Source: Streptosporangium brasiliense (GTDB lineage: Bacteria; Actinomycetota; Actinomycetes; Streptosporangiales; Streptosporangiaceae). Taken from it: a stretch of DNA of 64,000 bases. The notes beneath the pieces were generated by a model that was not told the DNA's origin, did no database searches, and saw only the letters and a program-made list of their open reading frames with translations. Position numbers and translations under genes: made by a program. Shown here piece by piece: positions 51,191 through 60,783 of this stretch; position 1 is the stretch's first letter, and every line of letters starts with the position of its first letter. The stretch covers positions 8,122,001 through 8,186,000 of the forward strand of contig NZ_JAUSRB010000002.1 in assembly GCF_030811595.1 (NCBI RefSeq), in the 5' to 3' direction.

Positions 51191-51909
51191 GGCCGCACCT
51201 CCAATCCGTTCAGGGGCGGGCCGAACGGGGCCAGCCCCACATCCTCGGCGGGCGGTCCCGCCAGGGCGAGATCGGCCACCGCGGCCCGCTCGGCCTCCGA
51301 CAGGTCGGGCAGCTCGGCGCAGAGCGCGTCGAGGACGCGCGCGTACGGCGAGCCGCCCTCGTGCAGCGCGGTGCGGATCAGCTCCAGGCCCTTGCGGTGC
51401 TGGCGCAGCGCCGCCTCGCCGGCGGCGGGCCCGGCCAGGGCGGCGAATTCGCAGACCACGGGGAGGAAGTCGGGCAGCTCGCCCTCCGGCGGGGTGAGCC
51501 CGGCCACCCGGTAGCGCTGCTTGATCGTCAGCAGGGCCATGCCGCGGCGGCGGGTGTCGCCGTGCAGGTAGTAGGTGAGGTAGAGGCTGGACTTGCGGCG
51601 CAGGTCGAACGTCTCGACGTAGGCGCGCGCCAGCGCCATCGGCTCGGTGGCGCGGAACCACTCGACGAACCCCGTCAGCGACTCGCGCGCCGCCGACTCC
51701 GGCAACCGGTCCACGGCCGCGGCCAGTTCCTCACGCGCGGCGATCAGGCCGGAGTCGGGATACTGAAGCAGCAGCGACACCAGCCGGAGCAGCGTCGCCC
51801 GGTCCTGCGGGCAGAGTTCGGGCAGCGCGCGCCCGGCGCGCCGGGCGGGCTCGCTGTGCGGGCCGGGCATGGCGGGCGCGGGGCGGCGGGGCCAGGTGCT
51901 GAGCTTCAC
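51187..51909 (-). CDS. narJ: Nitrate reductase assembly chaperone NarJ
   Basis: A 240-residue NarJ/DmsD-type chaperone for molybdenum cofactor insertion. The helical core runs from LRLVSLLLQYPDSGLIAAR to YVETFDLRRKSSLYLTYYLHGDT cut at about 23 residues; this last motif is diagnostic. The GTG start overlaps the narH stop and AAGGGAGG lies upstream. It is slightly extended at the N-terminus by about 30 Pro/Arg-rich residues. Confidence 0.93.
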   Translation of the reverse strand: MKLSTWPRRPAPAMPGPHSEPARRAGRALPELCPQDRATLLRLVSLLLQYPDSGLIAAREELAAAVDRLPESAARESLTGFVEWFRATEPMALARAYVETFDLRRKSSLYLTYYLHGDTRRRGMALLTIKQRYRVAGLTPPEGELPDFLPVVCEFAALAGPAAGEAALRQHRKGLELIRTALHEGGSPYARVLDALCAELPDLSEAERAAVADLALAGPPAEDVGLAPFGPPLNGLEVRP

Positions 51910-53456
51910 GCCGTGCCTCCCTTGCCGACGAAGAGCTTGAGCCCCATGCGGCCGTCGCCGCGGCGCCCGGTCACGCCGGTCGGGTGGAACTCGCTCATCC
52001 CGGGCCCGCCGTCACCGTCCAGGCTGCACCCGTCCATCTGGGCGGACAGCGCGGCGGCGTCCTCGCGGTGGGCGGCGGGCACGACGTAGCGCTCGTCGTA
52101 CTTGGCGATGGCCAGCAGCCGGTACATCTCCTCCATGTCCTCCGCCGTCATCCCGGCCGACTCCAGCAGGTCCGAGGCCACGCTGCCGTCGAGGGTGCGG
52201 GCCCGCATGTACGAGCGCATGGCCGACAGCTTCATCAGCACCCCGGCCACGACCTCGGTGTCCCCGGCCGAGAACAGGCCGGCCAGGTACTCCAGCGGGA
52301 TGCGCAGGTCGGTGATGGCGTGGAAGACGTTGTCCGGGTCGTCGGCGTCGGCGCCCATGCCGGTGACGGCGTCGAGCACCGGCGACAGCGGCGGGATGTA
52401 CCAGACCATGGGCAGCGTGCGGTACTCGGGGTGCAGCGGCAGCGCCACCCGGTAGCGCATGGCCAGCCGGTAGATCGGCGAGCGTCGCGCGGCCTCGATC
52501 CAGTCCTCGCTGATCCCGCCCGCCCGGGCGGCCGCGGCCACCTCGGGGTCGTCGGGGTCGAGGAAGACCTGGCGCTGGGCCTCCAGCAGGTCGCGCGGGT
52601 CGGCGACGCGGGCGGCGTCGAGGACGGCGTCGGCGTCGTACAGGATGAGGCCGATGTAGCGCAGCCGGCCGACGCAGGTCTCGGCGCACACGGTCGGCTG
52701 TCCCGCCTCGATGCGGGGGAAGCAGAACGTGCACTTCTCGGCCTTGCCGGTCTTGTGGTTGACGTACACCTTCTTGTACGGGCAGGACGAGACGCACATG
52801 CGCCAGCCGCGGCAGCGGTCCTGGTCCACCAGGACGATGCCGTCCTCCTCCCGCTTGTACATCGCGCCGGAGGGACAGGCGGCGACGCAGGCCGGGTTGA
52901 GGCAGTGCTCGCAGATGCGCGGCAGGTGGAACATGAAGGTCTGGTCGAACTCCATCTTCACCTTCTCGGCCATGGCCGCGAGGTTGGGGTCGCCGTGGGC
53001 GTGCTCGGGGGCGCCGCCGAGGTCGTCCTCCCAGTTCGCGCCCCACGTGATGTTCATGTCCTTGCCGGTGATGGCCGACTTGGGGCGGATGACCGGGACG
53101 TGCGGCCCGGCGGGGGCGTTGATGAGGGTGTCGTAGTCGTAGGTGGCCGGCTCGTAGTAGTCGTCCAGGTCCGGCAGGTCCGGGTTGGCGAACAGGTTGA
53201 GCAGCCGCTTGACCCGGCCGCCGGCGCGGAGCTTGAGCCGCCCGCGCCGGTCGAGCTCCCAGCCGCCGTGCCAGCGCTCCTGGTCCTCGTAGCGTTTGGG
53301 GTAGCCGACACCCGGCTTGGTCTCGACGTTGTTGAACCAGACGTACTCCACGCCGTCCCGGTTGGTCCACGTCTGCTTGCAGGTGACCGAGCAGGTGTGG
53401 CAGCCGATGCACTTGTCCAGGTTCATCACCATGGCTACCTGTGCCATGACGCGCAT
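51906..53456 (-). CDS. narH: Respiratory nitrate reductase beta subunit
   Basis: A 516-residue iron-sulfur subunit with four ferredoxin-type Cys clusters. The first is NLDKCIGCHTCSVTCKQTW; CEHCLNPACVAACPSGAM, DQDRCRGWRMCVSSCPYKK and CTFCFPRIEAGQPTVCAETC supply the rest. The Trp in CRGWRMC replaces one Cys, the known trait that makes one cluster [3Fe-4S] in NarH. ATG at 53456 overlaps narG by one base. Confidence 0.96.
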   Translation of the reverse strand: MRVMAQVAMVMNLDKCIGCHTCSVTCKQTWTNRDGVEYVWFNNVETKPGVGYPKRYEDQERWHGGWELDRRGRLKLRAGGRVKRLLNLFANPDLPDLDDYYEPATYDYDTLINAPAGPHVPVIRPKSAITGKDMNITWGANWEDDLGGAPEHAHGDPNLAAMAEKVKMEFDQTFMFHLPRICEHCLNPACVAACPSGAMYKREEDGIVLVDQDRCRGWRMCVSSCPYKKVYVNHKTGKAEKCTFCFPRIEAGQPTVCAETCVGRLRYIGLILYDADAVLDAARVADPRDLLEAQRQVFLDPDDPEVAAAARAGGISEDWIEAARRSPIYRLAMRYRVALPLHPEYRTLPMVWYIPPLSPVLDAVTGMGADADDPDNVFHAITDLRIPLEYLAGLFSAGDTEVVAGVLMKLSAMRSYMRARTLDGSVASDLLESAGMTAEDMEEMYRLLAIAKYDERYVVPAAHREDAAALSAQMDGCSLDGDGGPGMSEFHPTGVTGRRGDGRMGLKLFVGKGGTA

Positions 53457-56400
53457 CAGTAGGTCACCTCCTGGCCGCGGCGGCGGATCACGGTGACCTC
53501 GTCACGCTGGTTGCCGGTCGGCCCGTAGTAGTTGAAGGCATAGGTGAACTGCGCGTACCCGCCGATGAGGTGGCTGGGCTTGAGCAGCAGCCGGGTGAGG
53601 GAGTTGTGCACGCCGCCGCGCCGGCCCGATCTCTCGGTGAGCGGCACGTTCACGTTGCGGTCCTTGGCGTGGTACATGTACACGGTCCCGGCCGGCATGC
53701 GGTGCGAGACGACCGCCCTGGCCGCGACCACGCCGTTGCGGTTGTACGCCTCGATCCAGTCGTTGTCGGCGACCCCGATCGCGGCGGCGTCCTCGACGCT
53801 CATCCAGATCGTCGGTCCGCCTCGCGAGAGGGCGAGCATGTAGGCGTTGTCCTGGTATTCGGAGTGGATGGACCACTTCGAGTGCGGGGTCAGGTAGCGC
53901 ACGGTGACCTCGGCCGCCCCGCCCTCGCCCTGGTCGCCGTAGTGGCGGCGCATGTTGAGCGGCGGCCGGTAGGCGGGCAGCTGCTCGCCCAGCTCGATGA
54001 TCCAGTCGTGGTCGAGGAAGAACTGCTGGCGGCCCGTCAAGGTGTGCCAGGGCTTGTCCCGCTCGACGTTGATCACGAAGGCGGAGTAGCGGCGCCCGCC
54101 GGTCTCCGACCCGGACCACTCGGGCGAGGTGATCACCGGCTGCGGCCTGGACTGCGTGTCGGCGAACGTGATGCGCTTGCCCTCGTGCTCGGCCGACAGG
54201 TCGGCCAGTTCCGTGCCGGTGCGCCGCTCCAGGCTCTCGAAGCCCTGGGTGGCCAGGCGGCCGTTGGTGGTGCCCGACAGCGCGAGGATGGCCTCGCACA
54301 TCCGGTCGGCGGTGTCCAGCGAGACGCGTCCTTCGCCGGTGGTGCCGTTCTTGCTGGCCAGATAGTCGAGCTCCGGACCGACCCGGTAGGTCACGGCCTT
54401 GGTCGTCAGTCCCAACTCGGCGAAGAGCGGCCCGATGGAGCGCATGCGCTCGCCGATGGCGGCGTAGTCGCGCTCGATCGTCACGATCTTCGGCATCGTC
54501 TTGCCGGGTACGGGCTCGCACTCGCCGTATTTCCAGTCCCGCACCCGGCCGCCCGGCTGGGCGAGCTCGTCGGGGGTGTCGTGCGTGAGCGGAACGGCCA
54601 GCACGTCGGTGCGCCTGCCCAGGTGATCGGCGGCCAGCTCGGAGAAGCGGTCGGCGAGGGCGAGGAAGGCGTCGTAGTCGCTGCGGGTCTGCCACGGCGG
54701 GGCGATGGCCGGGTTGAACGCGTGCACGAACGGGTGCATGTCCGTGCTGGACAGGTCGTGCTTCTCGTACCAGGTGGCGGCCGGGAGCACGACGTCGGAG
54801 AACAGCGCCGTGGACGTCATCCGGAAGTCGATCGCGGTGAGCAGGTCGAGCTTGCCCTCGGCGGCCTCCTCGCGCCAGGTCACCTCGGTCGGGTGCAGCC
54901 CTTCCTGGTTACGGGTCTCGGCGTCGGTGCCGAGCAGGTGCCGCAGGAAGTACTCGTTGCCCTTGCCCGAGGAGCCGAGCAGGTTGGCCCGCCACACGGT
55001 CAGCACGCGGGGGAAGTTGGCCGGGTCGCCCGGGTCCTCAGCGGCGAAGCGGAGACCTCCGGACTTCAGCTCGTTCACGACGTGCTCGGCCACCGGGACG
55101 CCGGCCCGGTCGGCCTCGTCGGCGAGGGTGAGCGGATTGCGGTTGAAGGTCGGGTGCGAGGGCAGCCAGCCGAGCCTCGCGGCCTGGGCGTTGCAGTCGG
55201 CGAACGACTTGCCGTCGAAGGTGCCGGAGCCGAGCGGGCTGGCGAGTTCGGCCGCCCCGAACTGCTCGTAACGCCACTGGTCGGTGGCCAGGTACCAGAA
55301 CGCGGTCCCGGCCATGTGCCGGGTCGGCCGCTGCCAGTCGAAGGCGAAGGCGAGGTGCTGGAAGCCGGTGATCGGGCGGACCTTCTCCTGGCCGACGTAG
55401 TGCGCCCAGCCGCCGCCGTTGACGCCCTGGCAGCCGGTCAGCAGCACCAGCGTGAGGAAGGAGCGGTAGATCTGGTCGGAGTGGAACCAGTGGTTGGTGC
55501 CCGCGCCCATCGCGATCATCGACTTGCCCTGGGTCCGCTCGGCGTTACGGGCGAACTCGCGGGCGATCCTGGCGATCGTCGCGGCGGGCACCGAGGTGAT
55601 CTCCTCCGCCCACGCGGGCGTGTACGGCTGGCTCGCGTCCAGGTACGACTGCGGCCACTCGCCCGGCAGGTCGCGGGCGACGCCGTACTGGGCCATGAGC
55701 AGGTCGAAGACCGTGGTGACCAGCTTGCCGCCCACCTCGGTGACCGGCACGCCACGGCGCATGATCGAGCCACCCTCGGTGGCGCCCTCGTCGAAGCGCG
55801 GCAGGTCGACGGCGACCGCCCGCTCCGACCGGTCCAGCAGCGTCAGCTCCGGGATCGCGCCGTCCAGGCCGAGGTTCCAGCGGCCCTCGCCCTCCTGGCC
55901 CCAGCGGAAGCCCAGCGAGCCGTTCGGCACCACGGCCTCGCCTGTCTCGGAGTCCAGGAAGACGGTCTTGAACTCGGCGTTCTCGCCGGTGTCGCCCCCG
56001 TCCTCAAGCAGGTCGGCGGCGGTGAGGAAGCGGCGCGGCACGTACGCGTCGCCGCGCGGCTCCAGCGTCACCAGGAACGGAAGGTCCGTATATTTCCGGA
56101 CGTAGTCGGTGAAGTATGGGACCTGGCGGTCGCGGAAGAACTCCGTCAGCGTGACGTGCCCCATGGCCATGGCGAGCGCGCCGTCCGTGCCCGGGTGCGG
56201 CGCCAGCCAGTCGTCGGCGAACTTGACGTTGTCGGCGTAGTCGGGGCTGACCGCGACCACCTTGGTGCCCTGGTAACGGGCCTCGGTCATGAAGTGAGCG
56301 TCCGGGGTGCGGGTGACCGGGATGTTGGAACCCCACATGATCAGGTAGCGGGAATTCCACCAGTCGGCCGACTCCGGCACGTCCGTCTGGTCGCCCCACA

Positions 56401-57115
56401 CCTGCGGGGAGGCGATCGGCAGGTCGGCGTACCAGTCGTAGAAGGACAGCAGCGTGCCGCCGATCATCGACAGGAACCGCGTGCCGGCCGCGAACGACGC
56501 CATCGACATGGCCGGGATCGGCGAGAACCCCACCACCCGGTCGGGGCCGTACTGCTTGACCGTGTGCACGTGCGCCGCGGCCATCAGCTCCAGGACCTCG
56601 TCCCAGTCGGAGCGGACGAACCCGCCCTTGCCGCGCGCCCGCTTGTACGCCCGCGCCCGCTCCGGGTCGCCGGTCAGCTCCGCCCACGCCAGCACCGGGT
56701 CGCCCAGCCTGGCCTTGGCCTCGCGCCACATCTCCAGCAGTACGCCCCGCACGTACGGGTAGCGCACCCGCGAGGGGGAGTAGGTGTACCAGGAGAAGGA
56801 CGCGCCGCGGGGGCAGCCGCGCGGCTCGTACTCGGGCGAATCGGGGCCGACCGACGGGTAGTCGGTCGCCTGGTGCTCCCACGTGATCAGGCCGTCCTTG
56901 ACGAACACCTGCCACGAGCACGATCCCGTGCAGTTCACGCCATGCGTCGAGCGCACCACCTTGTCGTGCGCCCACCGGTCCCGGTAGAAGCGGTCCCAGC
57001 CGCTGGGGTTGATCTGATGCAGGGTGCGGCCGTCGGCCGACACCTCCGATTTGGTGAAGAACGCACGGGCGGCGAGCAACGGCCCCATGCCGGGGGTGGA
57101 GTCAATATCAGTCAC
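53456..57115 (-). CDS. narG: Respiratory nitrate reductase alpha subunit
   Basis: A 1219-residue molybdopterin enzyme reducing nitrate to nitrite at the inner membrane face. THGVNCTGSCSWQVFVKDG gives His58, Cys62 and Cys66 of the FS0 cluster, with a further Cys in RGCPRGASFSWYTYSPSR. The molybdenum-ligand region GDQTDVPESADWW and WGSNIPVTRTPDAHF match membrane-bound Nar. GTG at 57115 is chosen for GAGGAAG nine bases upstream. A DosR-type palindrome lies about 70-85 bp before the start. Confidence 0.96.
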   Translation of the reverse strand: MTDIDSTPGMGPLLAARAFFTKSEVSADGRTLHQINPSGWDRFYRDRWAHDKVVRSTHGVNCTGSCSWQVFVKDGLITWEHQATDYPSVGPDSPEYEPRGCPRGASFSWYTYSPSRVRYPYVRGVLLEMWREAKARLGDPVLAWAELTGDPERARAYKRARGKGGFVRSDWDEVLELMAAAHVHTVKQYGPDRVVGFSPIPAMSMASFAAGTRFLSMIGGTLLSFYDWYADLPIASPQVWGDQTDVPESADWWNSRYLIMWGSNIPVTRTPDAHFMTEARYQGTKVVAVSPDYADNVKFADDWLAPHPGTDGALAMAMGHVTLTEFFRDRQVPYFTDYVRKYTDLPFLVTLEPRGDAYVPRRFLTAADLLEDGGDTGENAEFKTVFLDSETGEAVVPNGSLGFRWGQEGEGRWNLGLDGAIPELTLLDRSERAVAVDLPRFDEGATEGGSIMRRGVPVTEVGGKLVTTVFDLLMAQYGVARDLPGEWPQSYLDASQPYTPAWAEEITSVPAATIARIAREFARNAERTQGKSMIAMGAGTNHWFHSDQIYRSFLTLVLLTGCQGVNGGGWAHYVGQEKVRPITGFQHLAFAFDWQRPTRHMAGTAFWYLATDQWRYEQFGAAELASPLGSGTFDGKSFADCNAQAARLGWLPSHPTFNRNPLTLADEADRAGVPVAEHVVNELKSGGLRFAAEDPGDPANFPRVLTVWRANLLGSSGKGNEYFLRHLLGTDAETRNQEGLHPTEVTWREEAAEGKLDLLTAIDFRMTSTALFSDVVLPAATWYEKHDLSSTDMHPFVHAFNPAIAPPWQTRSDYDAFLALADRFSELAADHLGRRTDVLAVPLTHDTPDELAQPGGRVRDWKYGECEPVPGKTMPKIVTIERDYAAIGERMRSIGPLFAELGLTTKAVTYRVGPELDYLASKNGTTGEGRVSLDTADRMCEAILALSGTTNGRLATQGFESLERRTGTELADLSAEHEGKRITFADTQSRPQPVITSPEWSGSETGGRRYSAFVINVERDKPWHTLTGRQQFFLDHDWIIELGEQLPAYRPPLNMRRHYGDQGEGGAAEVTVRYLTPHSKWSIHSEYQDNAYMLALSRGGPTIWMSVEDAAAIGVADNDWIEAYNRNGVVAARAVVSHRMPAGTVYMYHAKDRNVNVPLTERSGRRGGVHNSLTRLLLKPSHLIGGYAQFTYAFNYYGPTGNQRDEVTVIRRRGQEVTY

Positions 57116-57183
57116 AGGTCTTCCTCGCCCCAGGGGTAACAGCGGACATAGATCATGATTCGGGCTGACCACCCGGCTGCGGC

Positions 57184-57199
57184 AGGGACCAAAGTCCCT
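57184..57199. promoter_or_regulatory. DosR/DevR-type box upstream of narG
   Basis: AGGGACCAAAGTCCCT is a near-perfect palindrome. Its core GGGACCAAAGTCCC matches the mycobacterial dormancy box GGGACTWWAGTCCC at 13 of 14 positions. It lies just after hmp and before narG, which supports hypoxia or nitric oxide control; no DosR homologue is in the window. Confidence 0.65.
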
Positions 57200-57220
57200 G
57201 ACCGCCGGCCCGATGGACCA

Positions 57221-58390
57221 TCAGTTCGCCCCCAGCCACAGATCCGGGCCGAAGACCTCGTAGTGGATGTCGCGGGCCGCCACCCCGGCCCGCATCAGCC
57301 GGGCGCGCACGTCACGCATGAACGGCATCGGACCGCACAGATAGGCGACCGCGCCGTCCGGGATCTCGATCCCGTCCAGGTCCATCAGGCCGTCGCGGTC
57401 GGGGGCGGCCGCGCCGCTCTCGTACCAGAAGACCCGCTCGACGGCCGGCCGCAGCATGTCCTCGCGCAGCGCGTGCTCGGCCGGCGAGCGGTCGGCGTGC
57501 AGCACCAGGACGCGGCGGTTCGAGCCGGTGGCGACCAGGTGATCGAGCATCGCCACCATGGGCGTGCAGCCGATGCCCGCCGACACCAGCACCAGCGGCG
57601 CGTCTCCGTCCTCCAGCGTCACCTCGCCGAACGGCGCCGACAGGGTGAGCTCGTCACCCGGCCGCACGGTGGTGTGCAGCAGCGTGGACACCTCGCCGGC
57701 GGGGTCGCCGTCCACGCGCTTGACCGTGATCCTGCGCAGCCTGTCCTCGCCGGCGTTCGACAGCGTGTACTGGCGCAGCTGGTGCACGCCGTCGGGCATG
57801 CGGACGCGGACGCTGACGTACTGGCCGGGGCGCGCGGGCGGGACCGGGTCGTCGTCGGCCGGGCGCAGCAGGAACGAGACCACGTCCGGGGTCTCGTCCC
57901 GGCGGGCGACGACCCGCCACCGCCGCCACGTGTCGCCGCCGCGCGCGCCGGCCTCGGCGTAGATGCGGGCCTCCATCGCGATGAGCGCGCCGGCCATCAG
58001 CCAGTACACCTCGTCCCAGGCCGCGGCGACCTCCGCGGTGACGGCCTCGCCCAGCACCTCGGCGATGGCGCCGAACAGGTACTTGTGAACGATCACGTAC
58101 TGGTCGTCGGTGACGCCCACCGCGGTGTGCTTGTGGGCGATGCGGGCGAGCAGGGCGTCGGGCCGCTCGTCGGGGTGGTCCAGGAGCACGGTGGCGAACG
58201 AGGCGATGGAGCCGGCCAGCGCCCTGCGCTGCTCGCCGTTGGCCTGGTTGCCCCGGTTGAACAGGCCGTCGAGCAGCTCCGGCCGTTCGCTGAACATCGT
58301 CTCGTAGAACCGCGTGGTGATGGCGTCGAGCGAGGCGCCGACAACCGGCAGCGTGGCACGGACGATGGCGGCTGATTCCGCGGACAGCAT
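57221..58390 (-). CDS. hmp: Flavohaemoglobin, nitric oxide dioxygenase
   Basis: A 389-residue Hmp that converts nitric oxide to nitrate. The N-terminal globin domain (MLSAESAAIVRATLPVVG; proximal His in IAHKHTAVGV) is followed by an FAD domain (GQYVSVRV, RQYTLSNA) and an NAD-binding domain (LVSAGIGCTPMVAML, AYLCGPMPFM). ATG at 58390 follows TGGAGG. It lies 105 bases upstream of narG in the same direction and has its own DosR-like box, so both are probably induced together. It would remove nitric oxide formed from nitrite. Confidence 0.94.
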   Translation of the reverse strand: MLSAESAAIVRATLPVVGASLDAITTRFYETMFSERPELLDGLFNRGNQANGEQRRALAGSIASFATVLLDHPDERPDALLARIAHKHTAVGVTDDQYVIVHKYLFGAIAEVLGEAVTAEVAAAWDEVYWLMAGALIAMEARIYAEAGARGGDTWRRWRVVARRDETPDVVSFLLRPADDDPVPPARPGQYVSVRVRMPDGVHQLRQYTLSNAGEDRLRRITVKRVDGDPAGEVSTLLHTTVRPGDELTLSAPFGEVTLEDGDAPLVLVSAGIGCTPMVAMLDHLVATGSNRRVLVLHADRSPAEHALREDMLRPAVERVFWYESGAAAPDRDGLMDLDGIEIPDGAVAYLCGPMPFMRDVRARLMRAGVAARDIHYEVFGPDLWLGAN

Positions 58391-58860
58391 GAAGCCTCCA
58401 GAAGCACGGTGAAGGGGACGCGCGACTGCGGCCCGGACCAGGCTAGAAGGACCCGGCAGGCCGTTCACCGAGGCGAATGTCCGCACTTCCAGGGCCGAAA
58501 GTCCCTAGCAAGACACAGATCTCCTCCGGCTGGAGGAGCGCGGCCGCCACGCCGCCGTGGGCGGCCACGGCGTGGCCGGGGCACGGCGGGGACAGGAGGG
58601 GTCCGGCCCGGCCCCCCAGCCTGCGGACACCATGAGTTACAGAACGGACACTCTGGGGATAATTGTCGGCGCCCCGCCCGCTCGGGAGACTCTGACCGTC
58701 ACCCGGTGCCGGACGGCCGGGCGGGGGACGCCGCTCAGCGCGACACCGCCGGATGTTCACGGCGCGGAAAACCGGTTGACGGGAGTCTTAGCCTTATTGG
58801 GCTTCTGCCCAGGAACGGTGATCAATTCAACGGAACCCGTGAGGAGTGTGCTGCCTGCTG
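58391..58860. other. Divergent control region between hmp and the ABC exporter
   Basis: No convincing gene in 470 bp. It contains a DosR-like box (58491-58506), an A+T-richer stretch with GATAAT at 58658-58663, and TTGACG at 58776-58781, but I could not pair these into firm promoters. Confidence 0.5.
58491..58506. promoter_or_regulatory. DosR/DevR-type box upstream of hmp
   Basis: AGGGCCGAAAGTCCCT shares 13 of 16 bases or better with the narG-proximal box and matches 12 of 14 positions of the GGGACTWWAGTCCC core. It lies about 100 bp before the hmp start. Confidence 0.55.
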
Positions 58861-60783
58861 ATGCCCCCTGATACCGACGCCCCCGGGCGAGATACCGCAA
58901 CCCGTCAGTCCCCGACCCCCCGCCCGCACCGCGGCAGGATGGACTCGCTGTGGCGGATGAAGTCCTACCTCCGCCCCTACACCACCCGCCTGCTGCTCAT
59001 CTGGATACCGGCCTTCGCCGGGATCGCCATCGGCATCGTCATCCCGCTGATCGGCAAGGAGATCATCGACGGCCCCGTCGCCCGCGGTGACACCGGAGCG
59101 CTCCTCCCCCTGGCACTGCTCGCCCTGGCGCTGGGCGTGATCGAGGCGCTCCTCATCTTCCTGCGCAGATGGTTCCTGGCCGACGCCGTCCTCGGCCTGG
59201 AGACCACGATCCGCGACGACCTCTACCGGCACCTGCAGCGGCTGCCGATGAGCTTCCACGGCGCCTGGCAGTCCGGCCAACTGCTCTCCCGCGCCACCAC
59301 CGACCTGTCGGCGATCCGGCGCTTCCTCGGCTTCGGGCTGCTCTTCCTCGTCCTGATCATCGTCCAGATCGTGACCGTGACGGGGCTGCTGCTGCAGATG
59401 TACTGGCCGCTCGGCCTGCTGGTCGCCGTGTCGGCGGTCCCGGTCGTGGTCACCTCGCTGCGCTTCGAGCGGAGCTACATCACCGTCTCCCGCCAGGTCC
59501 AGGACGAGCAGGGCGACCTCGCCACCGTGATCGAGGAGTCCGCCGTCGGCATCCGCACGATCAAGGCCTTCGGCCGCGGCCGCCACGTCTCCGGTGTCTT
59601 CGACGACGGGGCCCGCAAGATCTACCGGACCTCGATGGAGAAGGTACGGCTCTCGGCCAGGTTCTTCACCTTCCTGGAGGTCATCCCGAACGTCACGCTC
59701 GCCAGCGTGCTGCTGCTCGGCGCGCTCGCGGTCGGCTCGGGGTCGCTGACACTGGGCACGCTGGTGGCCTTCACCACGCTGATGCTGCAGCTGGTGTGGC
59801 CCGTCTCGGCCCTCGGCTTCATCCTGGTGATGGCCCAGGAGGCGATGACCTCGGCGGACCGGGTGATGGAGGTGCTCGACACCGACCCGGAGATCGCCGG
59901 AGGCACGGACGTGATCGAGCACCCCCGCGGGCACCTGCGCTTCGAGGGCGTAGAGTTCCGCTTCCCGGGCGCCGAGAAGCCGGTGCTCCGCGACGTCTGG
60001 CTGGAGGTGCGGCCGGGAGAAACGGTCGCGATCGTGGGCGCGACGGGTTCGGGCAAGACCACGCTGACCGCCCTCGTCCCCCGCCTGTACGACGTCAGCG
60101 CGGGCCGGGTGACGATCGACGGGCACGACGTGCGGGACCTGTCGCTGCCCGCCCTGCGCTCGATGGTCGCCACGGCCTTCGAGGAGCCGACCCTGTTCTC
60201 CATGAGCGTCAGGGAGAACCTCACCCTCGGGCGGCACGACGCCACCGAGGAGGAGATCGAGCAGGCGCTGCGGGTGGCCCAGGCCGGGTTCGTCCACCAG
60301 CTGCCGTGGGGGCTGGAGACCAGGATCGGCGAGCAGGGCATGTCCCTGTCCGGCGGCCAGCGTCAGCGCCTCGCCCTGGCCCGCGCGGTCCTCAGCCGGC
60401 CGAAGGTCCTCGTGCTGGACGACACCCTGTCGGCGCTGGACGTCGAGACCGAGGCACTGGTGGAGGAGGCGCTCCGGCACGTCCTGCGGGACGCCACCGG
60501 GATCGTCGTCGCGCACCGCGCCTCCACCGTCCTGCTCGCCGACAAGGTGGCCCTGCTGCTGGACGGCACGATCGCGCACGTCGGCCGCCACCACGAGCTG
60601 ATGGCGAGCGTGCCGGAGTACCGGTCGCTGCTGTCGGCGGACCTGGACGACACCCCGGAGGGGCCGTCCCGCCCGGACGGACCGGACGGCGCCCCGGACG
60701 ACCTGGACGGCCTGGACGGCGAGCTGGACGACCTGGACGGCGAGCTGGACGGCGGCCTGGACAGCGAGGGGGCACTGCGATGA
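58861..60783 (+). CDS. ABC exporter half-transporter, degenerate ATP-site partner
   Basis: A 640-residue type I exporter half: six membrane segments in about residues 25-310, then a nucleotide-binding domain with Walker A GATGSGKTT, signature LSGGQRQ and H-loop VAHRAST. The Walker B is VLVLDDTLSALD, with Asp in place of the catalytic Glu, as in the non-hydrolysing half of heterodimeric exporters. The C-terminus is an acidic Leu-Asp-Gly repeat. The start is uncertain: ATG 58861 is used; GTG 58846 or ATG 58951 are possible. It overlaps its partner gene (ATGA). Confidence 0.9.
   Translation: MPPDTDAPGRDTATRQSPTPRPHRGRMDSLWRMKSYLRPYTTRLLLIWIPAFAGIAIGIVIPLIGKEIIDGPVARGDTGALLPLALLALALGVIEALLIFLRRWFLADAVLGLETTIRDDLYRHLQRLPMSFHGAWQSGQLLSRATTDLSAIRRFLGFGLLFLVLIIVQIVTVTGLLLQMYWPLGLLVAVSAVPVVVTSLRFERSYITVSRQVQDEQGDLATVIEESAVGIRTIKAFGRGRHVSGVFDDGARKIYRTSMEKVRLSARFFTFLEVIPNVTLASVLLLGALAVGSGSLTLGTLVAFTTLMLQLVWPVSALGFILVMAQEAMTSADRVMEVLDTDPEIAGGTDVIEHPRGHLRFEGVEFRFPGAEKPVLRDVWLEVRPGETVAIVGATGSGKTTLTALVPRLYDVSAGRVTIDGHDVRDLSLPALRSMVATAFEEPTLFSMSVRENLTLGRHDATEEEIEQALRVAQAGFVHQLPWGLETRIGEQGMSLSGGQRQRLALARAVLSRPKVLVLDDTLSALDVETEALVEEALRHVLRDATGIVVAHRASTVLLADKVALLLDGTIAHVGRHHELMASVPEYRSLLSADLDDTPEGPSRPDGPDGAPDDLDGLDGELDDLDGELDGGLDSEGALR
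60675..60765 (+). repeat. Repeat encoding an acidic LDG-rich tail of the ABC protein
   Basis: Repeated GACCTGGACGGC and GAGCTGGACGGC units encode DLDG and ELDG runs at the end of the first ABC gene. The period is a multiple of three. It is outside the ATPase fold. Confidence 0.7.

Noticed and set aside
53570-57139. Plus-strand open frame opposite narG
   Set aside because: narG on the minus strand is complete with cluster and molybdenum ligands; this frame has none.
58637-58663. TTACAG/GATAAT as a promoter for the ABC genes
   Set aside because: Spacing is 15 bases and it lies about 200 bp from the start, so support is too weak.
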